From Xylocopilactobacillus apis (GTDB lineage: Bacteria > Bacillota > Bacilli > Lactobacillales > Lactobacillaceae), in the NCBI RefSeq assembly GCF_033095965.1, contig NZ_AP026801.1, forward strand, positions 372,001 through 436,000: 64,000 nucleotides of DNA, read 5' to 3'. The position numbers were made by a program, and so were the translations under genes. Each line of letters opens with the position of its first letter. Position 1 is the first letter of the stretch. Below are positions 38,231-46,040 of this stretch, piece by piece. The notes below the pieces were generated by a model. It saw only the letters and a program-made list of their open reading frames with translations. It had not been told where the DNA came from and searched no databases.

Positions 38231-39114
38231 TCCTTACCAGTATGATTAAATTCAATGGCTCTCTCAATTGCTTTGGCAACGCCAGCATTATTGTTGGTAT
38301 CAGTCTGCCAATGAGCGATCTTCTTGATGTCATCAATGGCGTTTCCCATTGCGACAGAGTATCCAGCGTATTCAATCATTGTTGTATCATTGACATTATC
38401 CCCTAAGGTCATAACATTTTCAGCACCAAGACCTTTTTGTTCAGCATACTTTTTAAGAGCAATTCCTTTTTGTCCATTGATATCATTAATTTCAATGTTG
38501 TAAGTTGAACTAGAAGTAATAACCACTCCTGGATTAGGTTCAGCAAGTAAATCTTTTTTTACTGCATCAAATTTCACGGTTGATTGAGTATCAAATGCAA
38601 TAATTTTAAATACTTTTATGTTCGGATCACTAAGAATTTCATCGTAATTTTCGACATATTTTATATTCATCAGCTCAATTCTCGCAGACGACAAGGCAAC
38701 CGCAAGTTTGAAGGGAGTACCAGGGTTTAGGTTAGAGATTAGCCCTGCAATATTATTGATTCTTTTAACTTTGTCATCAGAGTATATTCCATTACTAGTT
38801 ACAACTTCAAAGTAAAGATCTTGATTTATTAGAGATTGAACCACTTTTTTAGTCCAAACAGGTTTTAAAGGAAATTCAACTTGAACAACGCCTTTTTCGT
38901 CGAAAACCTGTCCGCCGTTTAAAGTTATAAAAGCTGAGTTCAAATTATATTTTTCTAAAAGTGGCTTTGCTTCTGTAATCCCCCGGCCAGTTGCGATCAT
39001 GAATTCAATTCCTTCGGCTTGCGCTTTTTTAATCGCAGCAATGTTTTCTTCGGGAATCACGAGGTCGTGATTTAAAAGAGTTCCGTCCATGTCTGAGGCA
39101 ATTAATTTAATCAT
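38227..39114 (-). CDS. HAD-superfamily Cof-type sugar phosphatase
   Basis: 295-aa Cof/IIB-type HAD hydrolase: motif I IASDMDGTLLNHD at the N-terminus, motif IV GDNVNDTTMIEYAG near the C-terminus, and a cap domain between. These act on sugar phosphates or FMN-like substrates; the exact substrate is not readable. The ATG at 39114 has AAGGAG upstream; a longer in-frame start at 39162 lacks a site. Confidence 0.88.
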   Translation of the reverse strand: MIKLIASDMDGTLLNHDLVIPEENIAAIKKAQAEGIEFMIATGRGITEAKPLLEKYNLNSAFITLNGGQVFDEKGVVQVEFPLKPVWTKKVVQSLINQDLYFEVVTSNGIYSDDKVKRINNIAGLISNLNPGTPFKLAVALSSARIELMNIKYVENYDEILSDPNIKVFKIIAFDTQSTVKFDAVKKDLLAEPNPGVVITSSSTYNIEINDINGQKGIALKKYAEQKGLGAENVMTLGDNVNDTTMIEYAGYSVAMGNAIDDIKKIAHWQTDTNNNAGVAKAIERAIEFNHTGKE

Positions 39115-39157
39115 AAAATAATCTCTCCTTTTCTGTCCAAATTTTATCATAATGTCG

Positions 39158-39163
39158 TACAAT
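39158..39163 (+). promoter_or_regulatory. Possible -10 box for a leaderless ung transcript
   Basis: TACAAT ends 7 bases before the first ATG of ung, which has no Shine-Dalgarno; no good -35 is seen. If used, the mRNA would begin at or next to the start codon. Confidence 0.35.
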
Positions 39164-39170
39164 AAACATA

Positions 39171-39875
39171 ATGACTATGCAAACGAATTCAAAAAAAAAG
39201 TTAGAAGTAATTGGCAATTCTTGGGATCAGCTGCTTAATGAGGAAATCAATAAGCCTTATTTTGGTGAGCTTTTGAAATTTTTAAATGCAGAGGAAGCGA
39301 AGTATACAATATATCCTCCTCGCGGCAGTATTTTTAATGCCTTTAAGTGGACGCCCATTGAAAATGTTAAAGTAGTGATCGTTGGTCAGGATCCATATCA
39401 TGGACCGAATCAAGCAATGGGAGCAAGCTTTTCGGTTCAGCCGACAGCGAAAATTCCACCGTCACTGGTTAATATTTTTAAAGAATTACAATCGGATTTG
39501 AATTTACCGATTCCTGACAATGGTGATTTAAGCCAGTGGGGAAAACAAGGGGTTCTGTTATTGAATGCAGTTTTAACGGTGAGAGACGGAGCTGCCAATT
39601 CTCATCAAGGTCATGGTTGGGAGTACTTTACAGACACAGTCATTAAATTTTTGTCTAAGCGTGGCGGAATTGTCTTTATTTTATGGGGAAATTTTGCTAA
39701 AAAGAAAGAGGAGCTAATTGACTTAGATCGTAATTTTGTGATCAAAAGCTCGCATCCAAGTCCGTTTTCTGTAACCTACGGATTTTTTGGTTCACGTCCT
39801 TTTTCTAAAACTAATGGATATTTAAAACAAATTGGCAAGACTCCCATTGACTGGGATCTTACTAAAGGAGATTAA
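39171..39875 (+). CDS. ung: Uracil-DNA glycosylase
   Basis: Removes uracil from DNA. Catalytic GQDPYHGPNQAMGASFS (Asp74) and the HPSPFS DNA-intercalation loop are present. 234 aa from ATG 39171; an in-frame ATG 39177 is an alternative. Neither has an RBS. It is followed at once by pta. Confidence 0.97.
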   Translation: MTMQTNSKKKLEVIGNSWDQLLNEEINKPYFGELLKFLNAEEAKYTIYPPRGSIFNAFKWTPIENVKVVIVGQDPYHGPNQAMGASFSVQPTAKIPPSLVNIFKELQSDLNLPIPDNGDLSQWGKQGVLLLNAVLTVRDGAANSHQGHGWEYFTDTVIKFLSKRGGIVFILWGNFAKKKEELIDLDRNFVIKSSHPSPFSVTYGFFGSRPFSKTNGYLKQIGKTPIDWDLTKGD

Positions 39876-39876
39876 A

Positions 39877-40860
39877 ATGAATGTTATCGATGAGTTAAAA
39901 ACTAAGATTAAAGGGAAAAATTTGAGAATTGTCTTCCCGGAAGCAACTGAAGAAAGAAATTTACGGGCAATCGCTTTATTAAATCAGGAAAAGTTAATAA
40001 AAACCATTTTGGTTGGGAAAAAATCAGAAATTGAAGAAGCTGCAAGTAAACTGCATGTTGATTTAAGCAGCAGTGAAATTGTTGATCCCGCAAGTGACCC
40101 AGACTTTAATGCAACGGTTGATGCCTTTGTCGATCGACGCAAAGGGAAAGCTACAAAAGAAGACGCGGAGAAACTCCTGCTTGATCCAATTTATTATGCT
40201 ACGATGATGACCTATTTAAATCGAACTGACGGGTTAGTATCAGGAGCAATTCATTCAACTGCAGATACGGTACGTCCTGCTTTACAGATTATTAAAACTA
40301 AAGAAGGTGTCAGCAGAGTCAGCGGAGCTTTTCTGATGGAAAAGGAAAATGAAAAATACTTAATGGCCGATTGTGCTATTAATATTGAACCTGATTCCCA
40401 AACGTTAGCCGAAACAGCACTTCAGTCAAAATTAACGGCTCAGATTTTTAATATTGATCCTAAAATTGCTTTGCTTAGTTTTTCAACTAAAGGTTCAGCT
40501 AAAGCTCCGCAAGTAGATAAAGTAAGAGAAGCAACTGAATTAGTACAAAAAATGGATCCCGCGGGTTCTTACGATGGAGAATTACAGTTTGATGCTGCTT
40601 TTGTTCCGGAAGTAGCAAAATTAAAAGCTCCTGATTCTAAGGTTGCCGGTCAAGCAAATGTCTTTATTTTCCCTAGTCTTGAAGCAGGAAATATTGGCTA
40701 TAAGTTAACGCAGCGCTTGGGAGGCTTTCGAGCTTTAGGACCGATTTTACAAGGACTTAATCGTCCCGTATCAGATCTTTCTCGAGGATGCAGTAAAGAA
40801 GATATTGTTGAAATTGCAATTGTAACGGCAGCCTTAGCCCTAATTGATGATGGAAATTAA
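39877..40860 (+). CDS. pta: Phosphate acetyltransferase
   Basis: Interconverts acetyl-CoA and acetyl phosphate in acetate metabolism. 327 aa, the short type without a regulatory N-terminal domain. It begins MNVIDELKTKIKGKNLRIVF and has FPSLEAGNIGYKL near the C-terminus. ATG 39877 has AAGGAG 7-8 bases upstream. It ends overlapping tsaE. Confidence 0.96.
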   Translation: MNVIDELKTKIKGKNLRIVFPEATEERNLRAIALLNQEKLIKTILVGKKSEIEEAASKLHVDLSSSEIVDPASDPDFNATVDAFVDRRKGKATKEDAEKLLLDPIYYATMMTYLNRTDGLVSGAIHSTADTVRPALQIIKTKEGVSRVSGAFLMEKENEKYLMADCAINIEPDSQTLAETALQSKLTAQIFNIDPKIALLSFSTKGSAKAPQVDKVREATELVQKMDPAGSYDGELQFDAAFVPEVAKLKAPDSKVAGQANVFIFPSLEAGNIGYKLTQRLGGFRALGPILQGLNRPVSDLSRGCSKEDIVEIAIVTAALALIDDGN

Positions 40861-41302
40861 ACTTTCTAATTTAACTGACACAAATAAATTAGGCACATTA
40901 ATTGCGCAAGATTTAAAAGGCGGCGAGAAAATATTTTTAGTTGGTGATTTAGGAGCCGGGAAAACCACGCTTACTCAGCAACTTGCACGTAGTTTAGATA
41001 TCAAGGAAATTGTTAACAGCCCTACTTTTATGTTGGTTAAAGAATATCATTCTGGGCGCTTGCCCTTAATCCATCTAGATCTTTATCGATTGAAAAACTT
41101 ATCAGAAGAAGATGAAGAGATGGTTGAGGAATATGATGATGGACAAAATGTTCTGGTGATTGAGTGGGGAGAACAGATAATTGATAATTATCCTGATTCA
41201 CTAGTTCTTTATTTTAGTGAAATTAATGGTGACAAGCGCGTAGTAGACATTAAGAATTCTTCAGAAAATTTAACAGCAAAAATAAAAAAGAATTGGATTT
41301 AA
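40850..41302 (+). CDS. tsaE: tRNA t6A modification ATPase TsaE
   Basis: ATPase that supports t6A37 formation on ANN-decoding tRNAs with TsaB and TsaD. Walker A GDLGAGKTT, SPTFMLVKEY and HLDLYRL motifs. About 150 aa. Three adjacent start codons overlap the pta end; I chose 40850 because the usual protein starts MEIKL-like. Translation is likely coupled to pta. Confidence 0.94.
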   Translation: MEIKLSNLTDTNKLGTLIAQDLKGGEKIFLVGDLGAGKTTLTQQLARSLDIKEIVNSPTFMLVKEYHSGRLPLIHLDLYRLKNLSEEDEEMVEEYDDGQNVLVIEWGEQIIDNYPDSLVLYFSEINGDKRVVDIKNSSENLTAKIKKNWI

Positions 41303-41317
41303 GTCCAATTCTTTTTT
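41284..41317. terminator. Bidirectional terminator between tsaE and exonuclease gene
   Basis: A perfect 14-bp stem AAAAAAGAATTGGA / TCCAATTCTTTTTT with a six-base loop. It includes the tsaE stop codon and serves convergent genes. Confidence 0.9.
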
Positions 41318-41852
41318 ATCCTCTTACTAGGCCTTTTAAAACATAATCGCCAAAATGCTCTTCTTGGATTAACAGAATTTTGGCACAAGCAATTGCATCA
41401 TCAATTGATCGATGGTGATGGGGTAATTGAATGTTTAAATAGTCAGTCATTGCATCTAGCGAATGACGCCGGATTTCGGGATATAGTTTTCTAGAAGTGG
41501 TTACGGTATCAATGCTTAAAACGGGATCAAAGTAGATGTTGTAGTAGTTGGCAGTAGCTTTTAAAACTCCTAAATCAAATGGAGCATTGTGAGCGGCAAC
41601 TAGACAATCCCGCTGAAAGAAAAACTTAATATGAGGCCAAATTTGATCAAATGTTGGAGCATTAGCAACGTCTTCGTTAGAGATGCCATGAATTCTTTGC
41701 GTGTCGGGAGAAATTGGTGTCGGTGGTTTGATCAGCGAATAAAAGGAATCTTGAATTTTACTGTGGCGGACAACCGCAAGCCCTAAAGAACAGGCGCTGT
41801 TACGTTCATTATTAGCAGTTTCAAAATCAATTGCTACGAAATTCATTGTCAT
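41316..41852 (-). CDS. 3'-5' exonuclease, DnaQ/epsilon-like
   Basis: 178-aa DEDDh exonuclease: FVAIDFETANNER, AHNAPFDLGVLK and HHRSIDDAIACAK supply the acidic residues and His. This is a stand-alone proofreading or RNA/DNA trimming domain, not full PolC. Start ATG 41852 or 41846. It lies 5 bases after exoA and is co-transcribed with it. Confidence 0.88.
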   Translation of the reverse strand: MTMNFVAIDFETANNERNSACSLGLAVVRHSKIQDSFYSLIKPPTPISPDTQRIHGISNEDVANAPTFDQIWPHIKFFFQRDCLVAAHNAPFDLGVLKATANYYNIYFDPVLSIDTVTTSRKLYPEIRRHSLDAMTDYLNIQLPHHHRSIDDAIACAKILLIQEEHFGDYVLKGLVRG

Positions 41853-41857
41853 AACAC

Positions 41858-42601
41858 TTACTCCGTAATTAGCTCAACCGGGCAGTGGTCAGAACCAGTA
41901 TATTCATTTAAAATTTTAGCTTCTTTTATTTTATCCGGACTTGAAATTAAGAAATAATCGATTCTCCAGCCCGCGTTCGTTTCTCTTGCATGTCCGCGGT
42001 AACTCCACCATGAATATTTTCTTTCATCTGGATATAATTTTCGAAAACTGTCGGTAAAACCAGAAGAAAGCAGTTCAGTCATCTTATTTCTTTCTTCGTC
42101 AGTAAATCCAGCGTTATGATGATTAGTTTTAAAGTTTTTTAAATCAATTTCTTCGTGAGCAACATTAAGGTCTCCACAAATGATGACGGTTTTCTTTTCT
42201 TTAAGTTTACCAACGTATTCTCTAAAAGCATCTTCCCATTTCATTCGGTATTCCAGCCGTTTTAGCTCAGAGCCAGAATTAGGAGTGTAACAGCAGATTA
42301 GATAGAATTCAGGGTATTCTAATCTGATAATTCGCCCTTCGTTATCAAATTCAGCTTGGTCAATTCCAAGGTGAACATCAAGCGGTTTAATTCTTGTAAA
42401 AATTGCGGTGCCAGAATATCCTTTTCGTTCGGCGTAGTTAAAGTATTGCGTGTATCCCGGAAGATCAAGGGAGACTTGACCTTCCTGCATTTTAGTTTCC
42501 TGAAGACAGACAAAATCTGCGTCAAATTCTTTAAATTGATTCATAAAATCTTTTTTTAAAACAGCTCTAAGGCCGTTAACGTTCCACGAAATAAATTTCA
42601 T
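41858..42601 (-). CDS. exoA: Exodeoxyribonuclease III / AP endonuclease
   Basis: Cuts DNA at abasic sites and degrades 3' ends. SWNVNGLRA, LQETK, GDLNVAHEEIDL and GSDHCPVEL are the conserved metal and catalytic motifs. The 247-aa length is normal. It may act after Ung, encoded nearby. RBS TGGAGA. Confidence 0.96.
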   Translation of the reverse strand: MKFISWNVNGLRAVLKKDFMNQFKEFDADFVCLQETKMQEGQVSLDLPGYTQYFNYAERKGYSGTAIFTRIKPLDVHLGIDQAEFDNEGRIIRLEYPEFYLICCYTPNSGSELKRLEYRMKWEDAFREYVGKLKEKKTVIICGDLNVAHEEIDLKNFKTNHHNAGFTDEERNKMTELLSSGFTDSFRKLYPDERKYSWWSYRGHARETNAGWRIDYFLISSPDKIKEAKILNEYTGSDHCPVELITE

Positions 42602-42721
42602 ATTGTTTTCTCCAAAAGAGTAGTGTTAATTTCTAATTTTAACAAGATCAGGTTTTTTAGCAACTATAGAGTATATTTGATCCAATGTTTTAAGTTTAAA
42701 AGAATTTTCAAATTTATCAAT

Positions 42722-42750
42722 TTTTACCGCCAAGTTTAAAATGTTAAAAT
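42722..42750 (+). promoter_or_regulatory. Possible promoter for the aldo/keto reductase
   Basis: -10 TAAAAT (42745-42750) with an extended TGT just before it; -35 position TTTTAC is weak. It lies 20 bases before the gene. Confidence 0.35.
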
Positions 42751-42770
42751 ACATTATAGGAGGCGATCTT

Positions 42771-43658
42771 GTGAAAATAAGTGCAAAAAGTATTGCTGAT
42801 ACATATACATTAAGTAATAAAGTTGAAATTCCCATAATTGGTTTTGGAACTTGGCAGACAAAGAATGGTCAGGAAGCGTACGATTCTGTAAAATGGGCAC
42901 TTTCTTCGGGATACCGTCATATTGATACAGCAGCCATTTATAAAAATGAAATTTCAGTGGGTCAAGCGATCCACGATTCTAACATTAAAAGAGAAGATCT
43001 TTTTATAACTACAAAATTGTGGAATTCACAGCGCGAGTCCTATGATAATGTTTTAAGAGCGTTTAATGATTCTTTGGTTCGCTTAAAACTTGATTACGTT
43101 GATTTATATTTAATTCATTGGCCAGTTTCAATTGAATTTTCTCATGACTGGCATAAAGTAAATGCTGAAACTTGGCGGGCGATGGAAGACATCTATAAAT
43201 CTGGACGCGCTCGTGCAATTGGAATTAGCAATTTTCGCGAAAATCACATTTTAGAATTAAAAAAGACTTGGGAAATTGCTCCAATGGTTAACCAAATTTT
43301 TCTAAATCCGGGAGATCCAGAAACCGATTTAGTGAAAATGAATCAGGAATTAGGCATTTTAACCGAAGCATACTCTCCATTAGGGACTGGAAAATTACTG
43401 CATAACCCTATACTGGAGAAAATTTCTGCCGCTCATTATAAGACCGTCCCGCAAATTTTAATTCGGTGGAGTTTAGAACAGGGTTATCTGCCGCTTCCTA
43501 AGTCAACGCATGAACGATATATAAAATCTAATATTGAAGTTTTTGATTTTGAATTGAGCTCACAAGATTATGCTCAATTAGAGACCTTAGCTGGAAAAAC
43601 CGATCAGCATCAAAATCCAGATACTTTTAATTTATACCGACCTTTACCTTTTATCTAA
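42771..43658 (+). CDS. Aldo/keto reductase
   Basis: 295-aa NAD(P)H-dependent AKR (TIM barrel). Catalytic tetrad is visible as HIDTAAIYKNE (Asp, Tyr), TKLWNSQ (Lys) and LIHWPV (His); GISNF follows, and IPLPKST-like (LPLPKST) near the end binds cofactor. Substrate unknown; relatives include 2,5-diketo-gluconate reductases. GTG start with AGGAGG 7 bases upstream. Confidence 0.92.
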   Translation: MKISAKSIADTYTLSNKVEIPIIGFGTWQTKNGQEAYDSVKWALSSGYRHIDTAAIYKNEISVGQAIHDSNIKREDLFITTKLWNSQRESYDNVLRAFNDSLVRLKLDYVDLYLIHWPVSIEFSHDWHKVNAETWRAMEDIYKSGRARAIGISNFRENHILELKKTWEIAPMVNQIFLNPGDPETDLVKMNQELGILTEAYSPLGTGKLLHNPILEKISAAHYKTVPQILIRWSLEQGYLPLPKSTHERYIKSNIEVFDFELSSQDYAQLETLAGKTDQHQNPDTFNLYRPLPFI

Positions 43659-43692
43659 GCATTTACGTAATGTTTAGATAGGAGGATATTAA

Positions 43693-44352
43693 ATGATTTT
43701 TCTTAATTATTTTTTGGGAGCCTCAATCGGCTCCTTTTTTTGTCTAATCTATGAAAGAACCAACAAAAATTTATCAATTATAACACCTCGGTCACATTGT
43801 GATTACTGCGGCCATGTTTTGGGAATTTTAGACCTAATTCCAAGTGTTAGTTATCTGCTGTTTGGCAGGCGATGCCGTTATTGCCATCAAAAATATAACT
43901 CACATTCTTTTCAAGTTGAGTTGTATTTAGGTCTTTCATTTTTGCTTCTTTATTTTAATTTTTATTGGCAGGTTTTAATAGTTGAGCTGGTTTTGAGTTA
44001 CTGCTATTTAACAGACCTCGGTGAAATGAAGATTTTCACTTGGATGCCGATAATTTTGACATTATTACTGCTGCCAACCCAATATTTAAAAGTTGGTGAA
44101 AGCTTGATTTTAATTTTTATAGTTGGGACAATAAGCTTATTTACTCAAGGAATGGGAATTGGTGATCTTTTACTATTATTTCCCATTTCCTTAGTTTTAG
44201 GTATAGAAAAAGCTTTAGAGCTAATATTAATTTCCTGTCTTTTGATTTTGGCGTTATATTGGAAAATTAGTCCAAAAAAGAAAATTGCCTTTGTTCCCTA
44301 TTTAACTTGGGGTTTTCTAATCATCCAGATTTTAACTCTTGTAAGCGGTTGA
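43693..44352 (+). CDS. comC: Type IV prepilin peptidase ComC-like
   Basis: 219-aa membrane aspartyl protease that cleaves prepilin-like leader peptides of competence pseudopilins. Two CxxC pairs (Cys36/39, Cys61/64) lie in the N-terminal cytoplasmic loop, and the two aspartates are in TDLGEMKI (Asp108) and GIGDLLLL (Asp158). No other com gene is nearby. AGGAGG lies 8 bases upstream. Confidence 0.9.
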   Translation: MIFLNYFLGASIGSFFCLIYERTNKNLSIITPRSHCDYCGHVLGILDLIPSVSYLLFGRRCRYCHQKYNSHSFQVELYLGLSFLLLYFNFYWQVLIVELVLSYCYLTDLGEMKIFTWMPIILTLLLLPTQYLKVGESLILIFIVGTISLFTQGMGIGDLLLLFPISLVLGIEKALELILISCLLILALYWKISPKKKIAFVPYLTWGFLIIQILTLVSG

Positions 44353-44360
44353 ATTATAAT
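44332..44360 (+). promoter_or_regulatory. Possible deoC promoter
   Basis: -35 TTAACT (44332-44337), 17 bases, -10 TATAAT (44355-44360) in the end of comC, 33 bases before deoC. Confidence 0.4.
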
Positions 44361-44392
44361 GCAAAATAGAATTAATAATGAAGAGGTCAAAA

Positions 44393-45061
44393 ATGAAAAC
44401 ATATAAACTCAACGACTTTACAAAACTCATTGATGTTACAAACTTGAATAATTGTACAACTTATCCTGATCTAGAAAAAGTCTGCGATGAAGCCAAACAA
44501 AATGAATTTAATTCAATTATTGTACACTCAGGGCAAGTTAAATTCTGTGCCGATTATTTAGAAAATAGTGAGGTCAAAGTCGGAGCAGCGGTTAGTTTTC
44601 CACATGGTCAAGTGAGTATTCCAACCAAAGCTTTTGAAACCGAAGATGTGATTTCAAACGGGGCAAAAGAAGTTGAATATGTTGTTAATTTAACGGAATT
44701 TAAAGCAGGGCATGATGACTACGTCAAAACAGAGATGAATGTAGTTTGGTCTCTCTGTCAAACGTGGGATATTGTAGGAAAAGTCATCATAAATAGCAAC
44801 CACCTATCTAAAGAAGAAATTGAACGAATAGCAAAAATTGCGTTAGAAGTGAAAATAACAGCTATTAAAACTGATTTAGGTGATAAACAGCTAGAAGATG
44901 TGAGGCTGATAAAAAATTTAGTTGGTGATGAAATTAAGATCGAAGCAACTGATCCCATGGCTTCACTAGAAGATACGATTTTATTGCTTGAAGCTGGCGC
45001 TGATCGACTTAGTACAGCTAATGGAGTAAAAATTTTAGATGAAGCAAAAGAGAAATTATAG
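44393..45061 (+). CDS. deoC: Deoxyribose-phosphate aldolase
   Basis: Splits deoxyribose-5-phosphate into glyceraldehyde-3-phosphate and acetaldehyde. 222 aa with Lys-containing VGKVIINSNHL (Schiff base) and KTDLGDKQ. The ATG at 44393 with AGAGG 6 bases upstream is preferred to ATG 44378. It converges with ppx, leaving 4 bases and no obvious terminator. Confidence 0.95.
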   Translation: MKTYKLNDFTKLIDVTNLNNCTTYPDLEKVCDEAKQNEFNSIIVHSGQVKFCADYLENSEVKVGAAVSFPHGQVSIPTKAFETEDVISNGAKEVEYVVNLTEFKAGHDDYVKTEMNVVWSLCQTWDIVGKVIINSNHLSKEEIERIAKIALEVKITAIKTDLGDKQLEDVRLIKNLVGDEIKIEATDPMASLEDTILLLEAGADRLSTANGVKILDEAKEKL

Positions 45062-45065
45062 AGAG

Positions 45066-46040
45066 CTAAATTTCATCAATTGTCATGTTAGAGATATCAG
45101 TTGTTTGGATTGACTTCTTAGTTTGAGTCTCAATTTCTTTAAAAAGAATCCCTTCACGAGCCCCAGACTGAGAAAAAATAATTTGTTCACAATCAATTTT
45201 TTCCATAATTAATCTGATTGGCAGAAGTCCACCGATAATAATTTGTGAACGTTCTTTAGCAAGGCCTTTAATATTTTGGCGTTCTTCGTTTGTTTTATTC
45301 AATAGTTCGTAAATGATGTCATCAACGTTTTGGCGGTTCATATGGTAGCCGTGAATGGGCAGCTCAGTTTGATTAAGTTCATTTTTTCTAATTTTGGCAA
45401 GGGTTCGATTTGAGCCGCCGATTGCAATAATTGGATAATTAACAGCTTCTTTAAGCCAAGGGAGGTTGTTTAAAATGCTGGATAATTCAACTGAAGCCCT
45501 GAATAAAGAAGCAGAAGTGATCGGATCTCCATCTAAAAACGATTCTGAAATATTGACAGCTCCCAGCGGAATGCTGACGCGTTCTTTTAAGGCGCCTTTT
45601 TGTACTAGAATAATTTCGGTAGAAGCACCTCCCGTATCAATAATAACTCCATCATTAACCGGCAGGGTTCCAATGACGCCGTAAAAATCATATTCAGCTT
45701 CTTCATAGCCGCTGATAACTTTTAACGAAAATCCCATTACTTTTTTAAATTGTTCAAGAAATTCTTTTTGGTTAGCAGCCTGACGAACTGCAGCTGTTGC
45801 CACGGCAATTATTTTGAGATTTTTGTATTTGTCGTAAACTTCCTTAAATGAAGCTAATGCTTTCATAGCGCGATCCAAGGCTTCAGGTTTAATAGTCTTT
45901 TCTTTTCCCATGCCTTTAGAGATCCTAACCATTTCCTGGAGTCGTTCGAAAACTTGGAAATTTCCTTCGTTATCATATTCTGTGATTGTCGTGCGGATTG
46001 AGTTTGAGCCCAAATCCAAAATTGCGAGCGTTTGTGTCAT
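45066..46040 (-). CDS. ppx: Exopolyphosphatase (Ppx/GppA family)
   Basis: 324-aa ASKHA-fold phosphatase that removes terminal phosphate from polyphosphate. DLGSNSIRTTITEYD at the N-terminus and IDTGGASTEIILV in the middle are the phosphate motifs. It lacks the extra C-terminal HD-like domain of long Ppx. It directly follows ppk, as a polyphosphate make/degrade pair. Confidence 0.93.
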   Translation of the reverse strand: MTQTLAILDLGSNSIRTTITEYDNEGNFQVFERLQEMVRISKGMGKEKTIKPEALDRAMKALASFKEVYDKYKNLKIIAVATAAVRQAANQKEFLEQFKKVMGFSLKVISGYEEAEYDFYGVIGTLPVNDGVIIDTGGASTEIILVQKGALKERVSIPLGAVNISESFLDGDPITSASLFRASVELSSILNNLPWLKEAVNYPIIAIGGSNRTLAKIRKNELNQTELPIHGYHMNRQNVDDIIYELLNKTNEERQNIKGLAKERSQIIIGGLLPIRLIMEKIDCEQIIFSQSGAREGILFKEIETQTKKSIQTTDISNMTIDEI

